A stretch of DNA of 64,000 nt from an uncultured Clostridia bacterium. Lineage in GTDB: Bacteria > Bacillota > Clostridia > Oscillospirales > Ruminococcaceae. A model generated the notes under the pieces. That model was not told where the DNA came from. It worked only from the letters and a program-made list of their open reading frames with translations, and searched no databases. Positions 18,396-27,507 of the stretch are shown here, piece after piece. The stretch spans positions 1 to 64,000 of the forward strand of contig CALWNU010000042.1 of NCBI GenBank assembly GCA_944382905.1. Reading direction: 5' to 3'. Each line of letters starts with the position of its first letter. Within the stretch, counting starts at the first letter, position 1. Both the position numbers and the translations under genes were made by a program.

Positions 18396-20771
18396 ATGAA
18401 TCTATCGATGAAATGGCTTTCTGATTTTGTCAAGCTGAAAGTAGAGCCCCGGGAATTTTCGGAAAGGATGTCTTTGTCCGGGTCCAAAGTCGAAGGCTGG
18501 GAAATAGAAGGAGAACAAATCAAAAATGTGGTCGTCGGTAAAATTCTTTCTGTCGATCCGCATCCAGACGCGGACAAGCTGGTTATCTGCCAGGTCGATG
18601 TCGGCGAAGCGGAGCCTCTTCAGATTGTGACTGGAGCGACCAACGTATTCCCCGGCGCCATGGTCCCAGTGGCCAAAGACCAGTCGGTCCTTGCCGACGG
18701 CAAAGAAATCCACAAAGGAAAGCTCAGAGGCGTTGTGTCCAACGGGATGCTTTGCTCTTTGGGCGAATTGGGGTTGACCGCACATGATTTCCCCTATGCG
18801 ATTGAAGACGGTATCTTTATCCTGGAGGAAGATTGCCGGATTGGTCAGGATATCCGTTCTGCCATTGGGCTGGATGATACCAGTGTGGAATTTGAAATCA
18901 CCCCCAACCGGCCTGACTGCCTGTCGGTGATTGGATTGGCGCGGGAAGTCGCTGCCACGTTTGACAAACCGTTTACCCTGCACCAACCCAAGCTCCAGCA
19001 GGAATCTGGGAACATCCAGGATTTGCTGGCGGTGTCTGTGGAAAATCCGCAGCTGTGCCCGCGTTATGTAGCGCGGATGGTGAAAAATATCAAAATAGGG
19101 CCTTCTCCTCGCTGGATGAGAGAACGGCTTCGTGCCAGCGGCGTGCGCCCGATTAACAATATCGTCGACATCACCAATTACGTCATGTTGGAATACGGGC
19201 AGCCGATGCATGCGTTTGACTACCGCTATGTAGAAGGCGGGAAAATTGTCGTGCGCAACGCTCAGCCTGGAGAATCCATTATGACGCTGGACGGAGTGGA
19301 ACGCCAGCTTTCGCCGGAAATGCTGGTCATCTGCGATGCGAAAAAGCCTTCTGCCGTGGCAGGCGTCATGGGCGGGGAGTACAGCGGGATTATGGACGAT
19401 ACCAACACAATTGTCTTTGAATCTGCCTGTTTCCTCGGCTCTTCTGTCAGAACAACCGCCAGAAAACTCGGCATGCGCACAGAAAGTTCTTCCCGGTTCG
19501 AAAAAGGGCTGGATAGCGAAACCTGCATTCCCGCAGTGATGCGTGCCTGCGAATTGGTGGAAATGCTTGGTGCAGGCGAAGTCGTCGGCGGGATGATTGA
19601 TGTCGACCATTCCGGATATCAACCCACAAAAATCTTGTTGAATCCCCAGTGGATCAACCAGTTTATCGGAATCGACGTCAGCCGTGAGGAAATGGTTACC
19701 ATTTTGGAAAAGATTGGTTGCCAGATGAAGGGCGATACGATTATCGTACCCTCTTTCCGCAAAGACCTGGAACACAAAGCGGATATCGCTGAAGAGATTG
19801 CGCGTTTTTACGGCTACGACAAGATCCCTTCTACGGCGATCCGCGGGACGGCTCAGGGTGCATTGACCGAATATCAAAAATTCGAGCGGACAGTCCGGGA
19901 AACGTTATTGGCGCAGGGATGTTATGAAATTTCGACCTACTCTTTCATTAGCCCCAAATACTACGATAAAATTTGCCTGCCGGCCGACAGCCCTTTGCGC
20001 AAATCGGTTGTTATTTTGAACCCCCTGGGAGAAGATACCAGCGTCATGCGCACCATTGTGATCCCCTCCATGATGGAGATTCTGTCGAAGAACTACAACA
20101 ACCGGAACGCGTCTGCTAGCTTGTTCGAGTTGTCTAACGAGTATATTCCTGTGGAAGGACAAGAACTTCCCGACGAAAACCCGGTGATTACCATTGGCCA
20201 ATATGGCGGATCCTGCGACTTTTTCTCGTTAAAAGGCATTGTAGAAAATCTGCTGATGGTTTTGGGAGTGAGCGGCGTTTCCATCGAAGCAGAAAGCAAC
20301 CTGCCCTATTATCATCCCGGCCGGTGCGCCAAAATCCTTTTACAAGATAGGACGCTTGGCACGTTGGGAGAAATTCATCCCCAGGTGGCGGAAAATTATG
20401 GGATTGACACGCGGGTTTATGTGGCTAGACTCGATTGCCGTGCGCTGTTCGAAAATCGGTGCCAGAATAAGGAATATCATCCGCTTCCCAAATTCCCTGC
20501 TACGACAAGAGATTTGGCGTTGTTGTGCGATGATTCGCTCCCGGTGCAGACCATTGAAAATGCCATTCGCGCGGGCGCGGGCAAGCTGCTGGAGAGAATC
20601 GATCTATTTGACGTTTATAAGGGAAAACAAATTCCGGAAGGCAAAAAAAGCGTCGCATACAATATTACGATGCGCTCTCCGGACCGGACGCTGACCGATG
20701 AAGATGTGGCGCAGGCGATGGAAAAGATCCTGAATCATCTGTCCACATTGGGTGTATCTGTCCGTCAATAA
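18396..20771 (+). CDS. pheT: Phenylalanyl-tRNA synthetase beta subunit
   Basis: A 791-residue structural and editing subunit. In order: tRNA-binding OB domain (VVVGKILSVDPHPDADKL), B3/B4 editing region (FEITPNRPDCLSVIGLARE), B5 domain, a degenerate class II core, and the C-terminal ferredoxin-fold anticodon-binding domain (PKFPATTRDLALLCDDSLP). Full length for the Gram-positive form. ATG follows AAGGGGG and the gene shares the Phe T-box with pheS. No recognisable terminator follows within about 60 bases. Confidence 0.97.
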   Translation: MNLSMKWLSDFVKLKVEPREFSERMSLSGSKVEGWEIEGEQIKNVVVGKILSVDPHPDADKLVICQVDVGEAEPLQIVTGATNVFPGAMVPVAKDQSVLADGKEIHKGKLRGVVSNGMLCSLGELGLTAHDFPYAIEDGIFILEEDCRIGQDIRSAIGLDDTSVEFEITPNRPDCLSVIGLAREVAATFDKPFTLHQPKLQQESGNIQDLLAVSVENPQLCPRYVARMVKNIKIGPSPRWMRERLRASGVRPINNIVDITNYVMLEYGQPMHAFDYRYVEGGKIVVRNAQPGESIMTLDGVERQLSPEMLVICDAKKPSAVAGVMGGEYSGIMDDTNTIVFESACFLGSSVRTTARKLGMRTESSSRFEKGLDSETCIPAVMRACELVEMLGAGEVVGGMIDVDHSGYQPTKILLNPQWINQFIGIDVSREEMVTILEKIGCQMKGDTIIVPSFRKDLEHKADIAEEIARFYGYDKIPSTAIRGTAQGALTEYQKFERTVRETLLAQGCYEISTYSFISPKYYDKICLPADSPLRKSVVILNPLGEDTSVMRTIVIPSMMEILSKNYNNRNASASLFELSNEYIPVEGQELPDENPVITIGQYGGSCDFFSLKGIVENLLMVLGVSGVSIEAESNLPYYHPGRCAKILLQDRTLGTLGEIHPQVAENYGIDTRVYVARLDCRALFENRCQNKEYHPLPKFPATTRDLALLCDDSLPVQTIENAIRAGAGKLLERIDLFDVYKGKQIPEGKKSVAYNITMRSPDRTLTDEDVAQAMEKILNHLSTLGVSVRQ

Positions 20772-20841
20772 CTTGGGGGAAATAGATAAAAAATCGTCTA
20801 TCTTCACAAACTTATGGAAAAATGTTTGCGGATTCTCCCTC

Positions 20842-20870
20842 TTGTTATTTCGCAGGATTTGGTGTATGCT
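20842..20870 (+). promoter_or_regulatory. SigA-type promoter of ireB
   Basis: TTGTTA, 17-base spacer, TATGCT, about 50 bases before the ireB start. Confidence 0.6.
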
Positions 20871-20922
20871 AATACTATGGTTTGTCAGAAATTAGAAACA
20901 CGACACGAACGGAGGGCGTTTT

Positions 20923-21168
20923 ATGCACGAACCTACCATTTCTTTTTCCATTCATGAGGATAAAGAGCAGGAAATGAAAGAGATTTTGACGGCGGTGTAT
21001 GATGCGCTTCGTCAAAAAGGGTATAACCCGATCAATCAGATTGTCGGGTATATTTTATCAGAGGATCCGACTTACATCACCACCCACAACAATGCCCGCA
21101 GTTTGATCCGCCGGATTGACCGGGACGAACTGCTGCAGATTTTGGTGAAATCCTATTTGAACGATTGA
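20923..21168 (+). CDS. ireB: IreB-family regulatory phosphoprotein
   Basis: An 81-residue protein of the IreB/YrzL (old DUF965) family. Family landmarks are the early [31 protein letters not shown] and the Arg/Asp-rich [14 protein letters not shown]. In Enterococcus, IreB is phosphorylated by the PASTA kinase IreK and affects cephalosporin tolerance; the same role here is inference, since no kinase gene is in the window. ATG follows GGAGGG and the gene ends at its own terminator. In many Firmicutes it precedes ruvX, but ruvX is not present here. Confidence 0.92.
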   Translation: MHEPTISFSIHEDKEQEMKEILTAVYDALRQKGYNPINQIVGYILSEDPTYITTHNNARSLIRRIDRDELLQILVKSYLND

Positions 21169-21177
21169 TTTTCTTTG

Positions 21178-21208
21178 CCGCCGGAGGAATTCCGGCGGTT
21201 TTCTTTTT
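21178..21208 (+). terminator. Terminator after ireB
   Basis: 8-bp GC-rich stem (21178-21185 with 21191-21198) followed by a T run, ten bases after the ireB stop. Confidence 0.85.
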
Positions 21209-21228
21209 GGCTGTTCCCTGATTTTCTA

Positions 21229-21257
21229 TTTACTTGCCCTAAAATTTATGGTATACT
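21229..21257 (+). promoter_or_regulatory. SigA-type promoter of the 98-residue gene
   Basis: TTTACT, 17-base spacer, TATACT, upstream of the unknown gene at 21324. Confidence 0.6.
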
Positions 21258-21323
21258 AGTTTTAAAGTATCGTCTAATGTGGAGCATGCTGCTCCTTTCT
21301 TTGTTTTGAAGGAGGTTTCGCCA

Positions 21324-21620
21324 ATGGGTAAGCAGCAGGATGAATTTTTGATGTACAAAGGAAAACCTTTGGTTCGTTCGGGAAATACGTTATATTATGG
21401 CAATATGTCGGATCCGTTTGTGATTATGATGCAGATTTCTTCCAGCCATTCCGGATATGATATGGAAATGGCGGAAAAAGTCTCGATCCAATTATTGGCA
21501 ACGGATACCAACCTGCGTCCCAAAGAGAGAATTATACGGAAAAGCGAAAAAAATGGCCTGTACAATGCGTTGGATATCGGAAGTATCTGGTTGGAACGAG
21601 CATTGTCCGGAACGATGTAA
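21324..21620 (+). CDS. Hypothetical protein, 98 residues
   Basis: A small soluble protein that I do not recognise. It starts MGKQQDEFLMYKGKPLVR behind GGAGG, has a probable strand-rich first half (NTLYYGNMSDPFVIMMQIS) and ends LDIGSIWLERALSGTM; there is no signal sequence, membrane segment or Cys cluster. Own promoter and terminator argue for a real, independently expressed gene. Neighbours (ireB upstream, split transketolase convergent) give no clue to its role. Confidence 0.75.
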   Translation: MGKQQDEFLMYKGKPLVRSGNTLYYGNMSDPFVIMMQISSSHSGYDMEMAEKVSIQLLATDTNLRPKERIIRKSEKNGLYNALDIGSIWLERALSGTM

Positions 21621-21626
21621 AAAAAA

Positions 21627-21657
21627 GAAAGGCGGAATCTCCGCCTTTCTTTTTTTA
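21627..21657. terminator. Bidirectional terminator
   Basis: 10-bp stem GAAAGGCGGA with TCCGCCTTTC (21627-21649), with A and T runs on either side; shared by the 98-residue gene and the transketolase C-terminal gene. Confidence 0.9.
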
Positions 21658-21687
21658 TTCAAAATCCGCTTGAGAAAAACAAACCTC

Positions 21688-22638
21688 TTATTTTTTTCTG
21701 CTCCAGGCCAATTGCGCCTGCTGTGCAATGTGTTCTGCGCTTAACCCGTACAGATCCAGCATTTTTTCCGCAGGACCCGAACTGCCAAAAACGTCGTTGA
21801 CGCCCACCCGGACCACCGGCACCGGGCAAAGTTCGCAGACTGCAGAGCAGACCGCTTCCCCAAGTCCACCAATAATGCTGTGTTCTTCTGCTGTTACAAT
21901 CAGGCCGGTCTCCTGGGCCGCCTTGGCCACCAGCTGCTGATCCAGCGGCTTAATGGTATGCATATTGATCACTCTGGCAGAAATTCCTTTTTCCTGCAGA
22001 AGATCCGCCGCAGCAAGCGCCTTGGCGACCATCAGGCCCGTTGCGATGATGGTCAGATCATGCCCATCCCGCAATTGGATCCCTTTTCCCATTTCAAAAC
22101 GGTAAGTATCCGGGTCATTGATCCGCTCTACGGCCAACCTTCCCAGGCGCAGGTAGACGGGCCCGTCGTATGCCGCAATCGCTTTTACTGCTTCCCGCGT
22201 TTCTACATCATCTGCGGGACTGATCACAACCATCCCGGGAATAGTCCGCATCAGCCCGATATCTTCACAGCATTGGTGAGTTGCTCCATCTTCCCCAACA
22301 GAAATCCCCGCATGGGTCGCGCAAATTTTGACATTGAGATGGGGGTATCCGACCGAATTCCGGATCTGCTCAAAAGCGCGTCCCGCAGCAAACATAGCGA
22401 ACGAAGAAGCAAACGGAATCTTTCCTGCTGCGGCAAGTCCCGCTGCGATCCCGATCATATTGCCTTCTGCAATGCCGCAGTCAAAAAAGCGTTCCGGCGC
22501 TTTTTTTTGAAACAATTCTGTTTTGGTGGATTTCGAAAGATCTGCATCCAATACTACGATATCCGGATTCTCATCTGCCAGCGCCGCCAGCGCTTCCCCA
22601 TAGCTTTCTCTGGTTGCTTTTTTGATCGAATTGGCCAT
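21688..22638 (-). CDS. Transketolase, C-terminal subunit
   Basis: A 316-residue subunit of a split transketolase, which moves two-carbon units in the non-oxidative pentose phosphate pathway. It carries the pyrimidine-binding domain (DADLSKSTKTELF, FDCGIAEGNMIGIAAGLA, with the activating Glu) and the C-terminal regulatory domain (GLGEAVCSAVCEL). The partner N-terminal gene is immediately upstream on the same strand. Start chosen at the ATG before ANSIKKATRESYG; upstream spacing is long (AGGAT about 12 bases away), so a start further up at 22674 is possible. Both halves are needed for activity. A 1-deoxyxylulose-5-phosphate synthase is excluded by the domain split and sequence. Confidence 0.93.
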   Translation of the reverse strand: MANSIKKATRESYGEALAALADENPDIVVLDADLSKSTKTELFQKKAPERFFDCGIAEGNMIGIAAGLAAAGKIPFASSFAMFAAGRAFEQIRNSVGYPHLNVKICATHAGISVGEDGATHQCCEDIGLMRTIPGMVVISPADDVETREAVKAIAAYDGPVYLRLGRLAVERINDPDTYRFEMGKGIQLRDGHDLTIIATGLMVAKALAAADLLQEKGISARVINMHTIKPLDQQLVAKAAQETGLIVTAEEHSIIGGLGEAVCSAVCELCPVPVVRVGVNDVFGSSGPAEKMLDLYGLSAEHIAQQAQLAWSRKK

Positions 22639-22690
22639 ATCTGGAAAACATCCTTTCTTTACAAGCATTTTCAATGGGATTTGCTGATGT

Positions 22691-23530
22691 CTATGCGAGG
22701 CTGTGAAGGATTTTTTCGAGATCCGTCACCGCAGTCTGATACTGTTCCTCATTGGGCGCTGCACCATGCCATGCGACATTATCCGACATAAAGGAGACAT
22801 CTTTCCCTTTGATGGTTTTTGCCACCAAAACCGTAGGCTTCCCTTTGGTTTGCTTGGCTTGTTCAAACGCCGCTTCCAATGCGTCGAAATCATGCCCGTC
22901 TACCTCGATGGCATGGAACCCAAACGCGGTAAATTTCTCTGCAATGGGATACGGTGAGCAAATCTCCCCTACTCGCCCATCGATCTGCAGGCCATTGTTA
23001 TCCACGATCAAGCACAGGTTGTCCAATTTGCGATGGCCGGCAAACATGGCAGCTTCCCAAATCTGCCCTTCTTGAATTTCTCCATCGCCGGCAACGGCAT
23101 AAACCCGATAATCTTTTTGATCCAGCTTAGCAGCCAGGGCCATCCCGCAGGCAGCGGAAAACCCTTGCCCCAGCGATCCGGTAGACATGTCAATTCCCGG
23201 AATGTTCTTCATATCCGGATGCCCCTGGAGCATGGCGCCGGGATGCCGGAACTTTTTCAATTCTTCCATCGGGAAAAATCCTTTGAGCGCCAATACCGTA
23301 TACAATGCCGGGCAGGTATGTCCTTTGGAAAGCACAAAACGATCCCGTTCCGGCCAGCGCGGATTTTGCGGATCAACATGCATCTGCGCAAAATAAAGAT
23401 AGGTCAGAATATCCGCCACCGACAAGGACCCTCCCGGATGGCCGGATTTCCCGGAGTAGACTGCCTCTAGCGCGCCAAGGCGTACTTTGCAGGCAGTTTG
23501 TTGCAGCTGATGTTTAAAAGACGATTCCAT
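22691..23530 (-). CDS. Transketolase, N-terminal subunit
   Basis: A 279-residue thiamine-diphosphate-binding half of the split transketolase. Visible: KSGHPGGSLSVADI, the His of SKGHTCPALY, GSLGQGFSAACGMALA, and the ThDP/Mg motif VAGDGEIQEGQIWEA with a downstream Asn in DNNGLQIDG. ATG follows GGAGGCATTTAGG. It is collinear with the C-terminal subunit, 52 bases upstream of it, and downstream of the Cof-type phosphatase. Split transketolases are common in clostridia and archaea. Confidence 0.94.
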   Translation of the reverse strand: MESSFKHQLQQTACKVRLGALEAVYSGKSGHPGGSLSVADILTYLYFAQMHVDPQNPRWPERDRFVLSKGHTCPALYTVLALKGFFPMEELKKFRHPGAMLQGHPDMKNIPGIDMSTGSLGQGFSAACGMALAAKLDQKDYRVYAVAGDGEIQEGQIWEAAMFAGHRKLDNLCLIVDNNGLQIDGRVGEICSPYPIAEKFTAFGFHAIEVDGHDFDALEAAFEQAKQTKGKPTVLVAKTIKGKDVSFMSDNVAWHGAAPNEEQYQTAVTDLEKILHSLA

Positions 23531-23551
23531 CCTAAATGCCTCCTCCGCAAA

Positions 23552-24355
23552 TTATAGTTGTTCAATATATTCAATCAAGTCCGCCACAGCGCCTTTTGCG
23601 CACGGGCCTACGACCATATCACACATCTCAATAATATCCTTTGCACCGTCGCCGACAGCAACCGACGTGCCCGCCGCTTTCAGCATATCGATGTCGTTGT
23701 AAAAATCCCCAATGGCATAGGTGTTTGGGATCGCAATCCCCATCACACGAGCCAGTTTGCGTAGTCCCTCTCCTTTGTCCACCCCTTTTGCCATGACCTC
23801 GCAGAATACTGCGCTGGAATTGGTATAATAGGTCCCCTCCAGCGGGTTGGCATCCATCCATCGGTGCAATTCTTCCATTTTATCCGCAGAACGGACAAAA
23901 AGGATTTTGAACCAATCCTGCCCGATGGCATCAATGTCACACACTTGGGTACTATTGAGCGATTCCCGCTGCATCGCCAGGCTTTCCGGCGAGGAAATCA
24001 CCCGGAACGCATCCTCCATGGACACGGCAACCGCCATATCGGGAAAAACCCGGCAGGCTTCTTTGACATATGCATTGGCTGAACGCGGAACAAAGGTACG
24101 TTCCATAATCGTCTGCGTCGTGCAGTCATAAATATAGGCGCCATTATTCTGGGCCGAAGGGACATTGATCCCCAACGTCCGAAACAGCTCGGCACAATGA
24201 TAATGAGAACGGCCTGTTGCAAAGGTGAATTTTCCTCCTTTTTGCTGGAACCGCCGAATGGCCTCCAGATTCCGTTTGGGAATTTCCCCTTCATGAGGCA
24301 GCAGGGTATCGTCAATATCCGTTACAATCAAATATTGGGACAGGGATTTCTCCAA
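23552..24355 (-). CDS. Cof-type HAD-IIB phosphatase
   Basis: A 267-residue HAD hydrolase with a C2 cap. Motif I is VTDIDDTLL (two catalytic Asp), motif II TFATGRSHYH, and the late motif IV GDFYNDIDMLKAAG preceded by the Lys of AKGVDKGEGL. This is the Cof/sugar-phosphate phosphatase pattern; substrates vary widely among paralogs, so none is assigned. The start is TTG at 24355, chosen because AGGAGG lies seven bases upstream and no ATG precedes the conserved motif. Lies between rluD and the transketolase genes, all same strand. Confidence 0.88.
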   Translation of the reverse strand: MEKSLSQYLIVTDIDDTLLPHEGEIPKRNLEAIRRFQQKGGKFTFATGRSHYHCAELFRTLGINVPSAQNNGAYIYDCTTQTIMERTFVPRSANAYVKEACRVFPDMAVAVSMEDAFRVISSPESLAMQRESLNSTQVCDIDAIGQDWFKILFVRSADKMEELHRWMDANPLEGTYYTNSSAVFCEVMAKGVDKGEGLRKLARVMGIAIPNTYAIGDFYNDIDMLKAAGTSVAVGDGAKDIIEMCDMVVGPCAKGAVADLIEYIEQL

Positions 24356-24373
24356 AACCGTTCCTCCTAAAAT

Positions 24374-25300
24374 CTATTTTTGTGGCAATCCCGCCAAAAA
24401 GCGGACAAAATAGTCTGGCAACTCGCTGGTGAATTCCAAATACGCATGGGTTCTAGGGTGCACAAACCCGATGGTCTTTGCATGCAGGCACTGCCCGGCC
24501 AAACTGCGGATTACCTTTTTGGGACCATAGACCGGATCTCCTGCAATTGGATGCCCTAGATACGCCATATGCACACGGATCTGATGGGTACGCCCCGTTT
24601 CTAACCGGCAGCAAATATGAGAAAAATCCTGGAATTCCTGCAAAACTTCATAATGGGTAACCGCATTTCTTCCGTGATCAGACGTAACCGCCATTTTTTT
24701 GCGGTCCAATTTGCTGCGACCAATTGGCGCGTCAATGGTCCCGGACTCTTCTTTCATGGTTCCATAGACCACCGCCTCGTACTCTCTGGTAAAACTGTGA
24801 GCTTGAATTTGCGCCGCAAGATGCTGATGGGCATAGTCGTTTTTCGCAACAATCAGTAAGCCGCTGGTGTCTTTGTCAATCCGGTGTACAATCCCAGGCC
24901 GAATCACGCCGTTGATCCCGGAGAGATGGCCCTGGCAGTGAAAAAGCAACCCATTGACCAAAGTTCCAGTCCGGTTGCCCGGCGCAGGATGAACCACCAT
25001 CCCCTTCGGCTTATTGACAATCAGCAAATCTTCGTCTTCATAACAAATGTCCAGCGGGATTTCCTCCGGCTGCGCACAGTCCAGCACAGGTTCCGGCAGA
25101 AAAAGTTCAACCTCGTCCCCCGATTTGATGCGGGCACTTTTGGAAATGGGCTTTCCATTGAGAAGAACATCGCCATTTTCGATCCGTTTTTGAAAAAAAG
25201 ATCGCGTCTGTCCCGGAACTGTTTCCATCAAAAATTGGTCGATCCGCATGCCTTCCTGTTCTGGCGCGACAGAAAAATAAGTGGTTTCACCAAAAGTCAC
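24374..25300 (-). CDS. rluD: RluA-family 23S rRNA pseudouridine synthase
   Basis: A 308-residue RluD-type enzyme that isomerises uridines in large-subunit rRNA. An N-terminal S4 domain (MRIDQFLMETVPGQTRSFF, VLLNGKPISKSARIKSGDEV) precedes the catalytic domain, with the nucleophile Asp in HRIDKDTSGLLIVAK and RLETGRTHQIRVHMAYLGHP. The GTG at 25300 has AGGAGG upstream and its first four bases overlap the lspA stop (GTGA), as in most Firmicutes where lspA and rluD are coupled. The longer open frame lies inside lspA and is not used. Confidence 0.95.
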   Translation of the reverse strand: MTFGETTYFSVAPEQEGMRIDQFLMETVPGQTRSFFQKRIENGDVLLNGKPISKSARIKSGDEVELFLPEPVLDCAQPEEIPLDICYEDEDLLIVNKPKGMVVHPAPGNRTGTLVNGLLFHCQGHLSGINGVIRPGIVHRIDKDTSGLLIVAKNDYAHQHLAAQIQAHSFTREYEAVVYGTMKEESGTIDAPIGRSKLDRKKMAVTSDHGRNAVTHYEVLQEFQDFSHICCRLETGRTHQIRVHMAYLGHPIAGDPVYGPKKVIRSLAGQCLHAKTIGFVHPRTHAYLEFTSELPDYFVRFLAGLPQK

Positions 25301-25785
25301 GGTTTTTCCTCCTGGGAAGGAATCTGTTTCTTCTCCTTTTGCTTTTCGCCCCAAATGATCCAGATTGCAATGGCAAAAACGCCTACTACCACGCAGCAAT
25401 CCGCAAAATTAAAGACGGGATAATGAATCCAGCAAAAGTCAAGATAATCCACAACAAATCCATGGAAAATTCGATCAATCAGGTTCCCAGCGCCGCCGGC
25501 AACCACCATTCCCGCCATCCACGGCAAAAATTTTCCCGGTATTTTGCCCAGAAACAAAAAGACCAAAATCCCAATGATCACAGCCGATGTAACCAAAATC
25601 AAAAACAACTGTTTTCCTTGTAAAATTCCGCCTGCAGCCCCAAAATTTTCCACATAGGTCAGGTGAAATACCTGATCGATTATTGGGACGGATCCCTCCG
25701 GCTGCAAATAGACAATTGCCAAATATTTGAATAATTGATCCAATCCAATCAATACGGCAATCATGCTGATAATCCAGATGGTCAA
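25297..25785 (-). CDS. lspA: Lipoprotein signal peptidase
   Basis: A 162-residue type II signal peptidase that cleaves prolipoproteins before the lipidated Cys. Four membrane segments are visible; the catalytic aspartates sit in GGAGNLIDRI and FNFADCCVV, and the conserved NFGAA motif follows the first segment. The start is TTG at 25785 behind AGGAGG (six bases); an in-frame ATG seven codons later would cut into the first membrane helix. Overlaps rluD by four bases. A likely substrate in this window is the lipoprotein at 14141. Confidence 0.95.
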   Translation of the reverse strand: MTIWIISMIAVLIGLDQLFKYLAIVYLQPEGSVPIIDQVFHLTYVENFGAAGGILQGKQLFLILVTSAVIIGILVFLFLGKIPGKFLPWMAGMVVAGGAGNLIDRIFHGFVVDYLDFCWIHYPVFNFADCCVVVGVFAIAIWIIWGEKQKEKKQIPSQEEKP

Positions 25786-25930
25786 ACAAATCCTCCTCAC
25801 ACCAAAAAAACGCCCGCCAAGCAATAAGATTCCAAACCAAAATAGAAAGCGAACAAAGCTCGCAATTCGATTGGTCTATCCCATCTTAAAAAAGGCGTGC
25901 GTTTTTGGAATTTGCCATGATAGCTCCCAT

Positions 25931-25960
25931 CTTATATTTCTATTTCTGTCGTACAACCAA
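25931..25960 (-). promoter_or_regulatory. Possible promoter of the lspA operon
   Basis: Minus strand TTGGTT, 18-base spacer, TATAAG. It lies in the 260-base gap between divIVA and lspA, where I see no gene or stable hairpin, and would serve lspA, rluD, the Cof phosphatase and the transketolase genes. Confidence 0.4.
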
Positions 25961-26045
25961 ACGGGGAAGGATTTCAGAACCGTGATCATTCGATTTTGGG
26001 ATGCGATTCTCATATTCCCTTCCCTCCCGGCTGTTTTTTCAGAAA

Positions 26046-26726
26046 TTATCGATCTCTTTTTAAATCGTACCCAGCGCCAAAACGCAATGGGCCAAATCGG
26101 GATTCGCGTTCCGGTTCTGCAGCTGTGGACTCTTCCTTTGCCGCAGCCTCCGCAGCAAAAACAGCTTTTTCCTCTTCGGGAGCTTGGGGTTCCTGCGTAT
26201 TTTCAGCAGACATCGATTCTTTCTTTTCTTCCGGTTCCTCTTCTTTGTGGCTGGATGGCGCTTCCGGCTCCTCTGCCTTGGTGTTTTCTGGTAAAGAGCT
26301 AATCAACTCCAAATGATTTTTATACAAGGCCAACAGCTGATTTTTGAAAGTGGCCACCTCTTTTTGCAAGTGGGACAGATTCATTTTTTCTCGTTCCGCT
26401 CGCATTTGAATGCTGTCAATTACCTTTGCCGACTGCGCATTTGCATCCGCTATGATCTGATCTGCTTGTCTTTGCGCGTCTTTCACAATAGATGCGCCAA
26501 GCTTCCGGGCGTCCAAAATAGCCGCACGCATACTGTCTTCGTCTGCGCGATACTCCTCAATTTTTTCCGCCAGGACTTCCAATTTTCTTTCCATTTGCAT
26601 TTTTTCATTCTGCAGCTGATCAAAAACAACTGAAATTTCCTTCAAGAAGCTTTCTACTTCGTCTGCACGATATCCAAATGCTGATTTTTCAAATTTTTTC
26701 TCTATGATTTCCTGCGCATTCAGCAT
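26046..26726 (-). CDS. divIVA: DivIVA-domain protein
   Basis: A 226-residue coiled-coil protein. Residues about 1-40 form the membrane-binding DivIVA head (LNAQEIIEKKFEKSAFGYRA, DEVESFL), followed by a long coiled coil (about 35-140) and a low-complexity Glu/Ala/Pro-rich tail rich in EEPE repeats. DivIVA proteins mark negatively curved membrane at poles and septa and organise division or sporulation factors. Start at 26726 behind AAGGAGTG. It is the last gene of the yggS-sepF-ylmH-divIVA cluster; the usual downstream ileS is absent, and lspA follows instead. Confidence 0.93.
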   Translation of the reverse strand: MLNAQEIIEKKFEKSAFGYRADEVESFLKEISVVFDQLQNEKMQMERKLEVLAEKIEEYRADEDSMRAAILDARKLGASIVKDAQRQADQIIADANAQSAKVIDSIQMRAEREKMNLSHLQKEVATFKNQLLALYKNHLELISSLPENTKAEEPEAPSSHKEEEPEEKKESMSAENTQEPQAPEEEKAVFAAEAAAKEESTAAEPERESRFGPLRFGAGYDLKRDR

Positions 26727-26739
26727 ATAATCCCACTCC

Positions 26740-27507
26740 TTATTCATAGTGTCCCGCTGTAATATGCAGCCGGCCTTTTTTACTCACGCCATCAAAAGCT
26801 TCAATCACATATTTTCCATATCCCCGCACCGAAAGCAAACACCCTGGTTCAACCAATCCTGCTGTATCTGTGCGAATCTGCCCATCCACTTTGACTCGTT
26901 CCTGGCGGATCAGCCCCTGCGCCTTTTCCCGGGACAGCCGGGTCAAAAACGCCACAACCGCATCCAAGCGCGGACTCGGGATGGTACCTTTGACCGGCGC
27001 GATTGTCGGCAAGATCGAATCCAGATCCTGTGCTCCCTTTTCCAAAGAAACACCGACACGCCCTACCTGCTTGCATTCGTCGAAAAGCAACGGGACTGCC
27101 TGTTCCAACACAAAAAGGACTGCGCGCCCCGGTTCCACCAGAATATCCCCAATCATTTCCCGGGAAATCCGCAAGCTCATCAAAGCGCCGAGAAAATCTC
27201 TGTGAGAAAGCACGTCTTTCATTCGGTAACGGAGGGTAATCGCCTGGATGGGGAAAGATTCCTCCCAGTCTTGCGGTTCCTCCGGGAAAAACCCGGCTAC
27301 TTTGCGCTCCGCTTTTGGGAACCCGCCATACAGCCTCCAGTCAGAAAACCCTAACATCGATACGGTTGCGTCCAAAATCGCCTGCTGGCGGAGGTCCAGA
27401 AACCCAATAAATTTCCGTTTTCTCTTTTCTCTTGCCGCACGGACGGCATCGATCACATGGGATTGGAATAATTTTTCTTCGTTTGTCAACTGACGAAAAT
27501 CAATCAT
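26740..27507 (-). CDS. ylmH: YlmH-type S4 RNA-binding protein
   Basis: A 255-residue protein with the YlmH N-terminal domain (NEEKLFQSHVIDAV, RKFIGFLDLRQQAI) and a C-terminal S4 domain (SPRLDAVVAFLTRLSREKAQ, ERVKVDGQI). In Bacillus and relatives it lies in the division cluster and has been linked to rescue of stalled ribosomes and peptidyl-tRNA on large subunits. The start ATG abuts the sepF stop codon with no gap, and its end is close to the divIVA ribosome binding site. Typical length, no oddities. Confidence 0.94.
   Translation of the reverse strand: MIDFRQLTNEEKLFQSHVIDAVRAAREKRKRKFIGFLDLRQQAILDATVSMLGFSDWRLYGGFPKAERKVAGFFPEEPQDWEESFPIQAITLRYRMKDVLSHRDFLGALMSLRISREMIGDILVEPGRAVLFVLEQAVPLLFDECKQVGRVGVSLEKGAQDLDSILPTIAPVKGTIPSPRLDAVVAFLTRLSREKAQGLIRQERVKVDGQIRTDTAGLVEPGCLLSVRGYGKYVIEAFDGVSKKGRLHITAGHYE

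Noticed and set aside
20772-20841. Terminator after pheT
   Set aside because: Only a four-base stem around an A-rich loop is present, too weak to call.
25840-26040. Possible 41-codon gene on the minus strand between divIVA and lspA behind a GGAGGG-like site
   Set aside because: No recognisable features, composition unlike neighbours, and it overlaps the likely lspA promoter.
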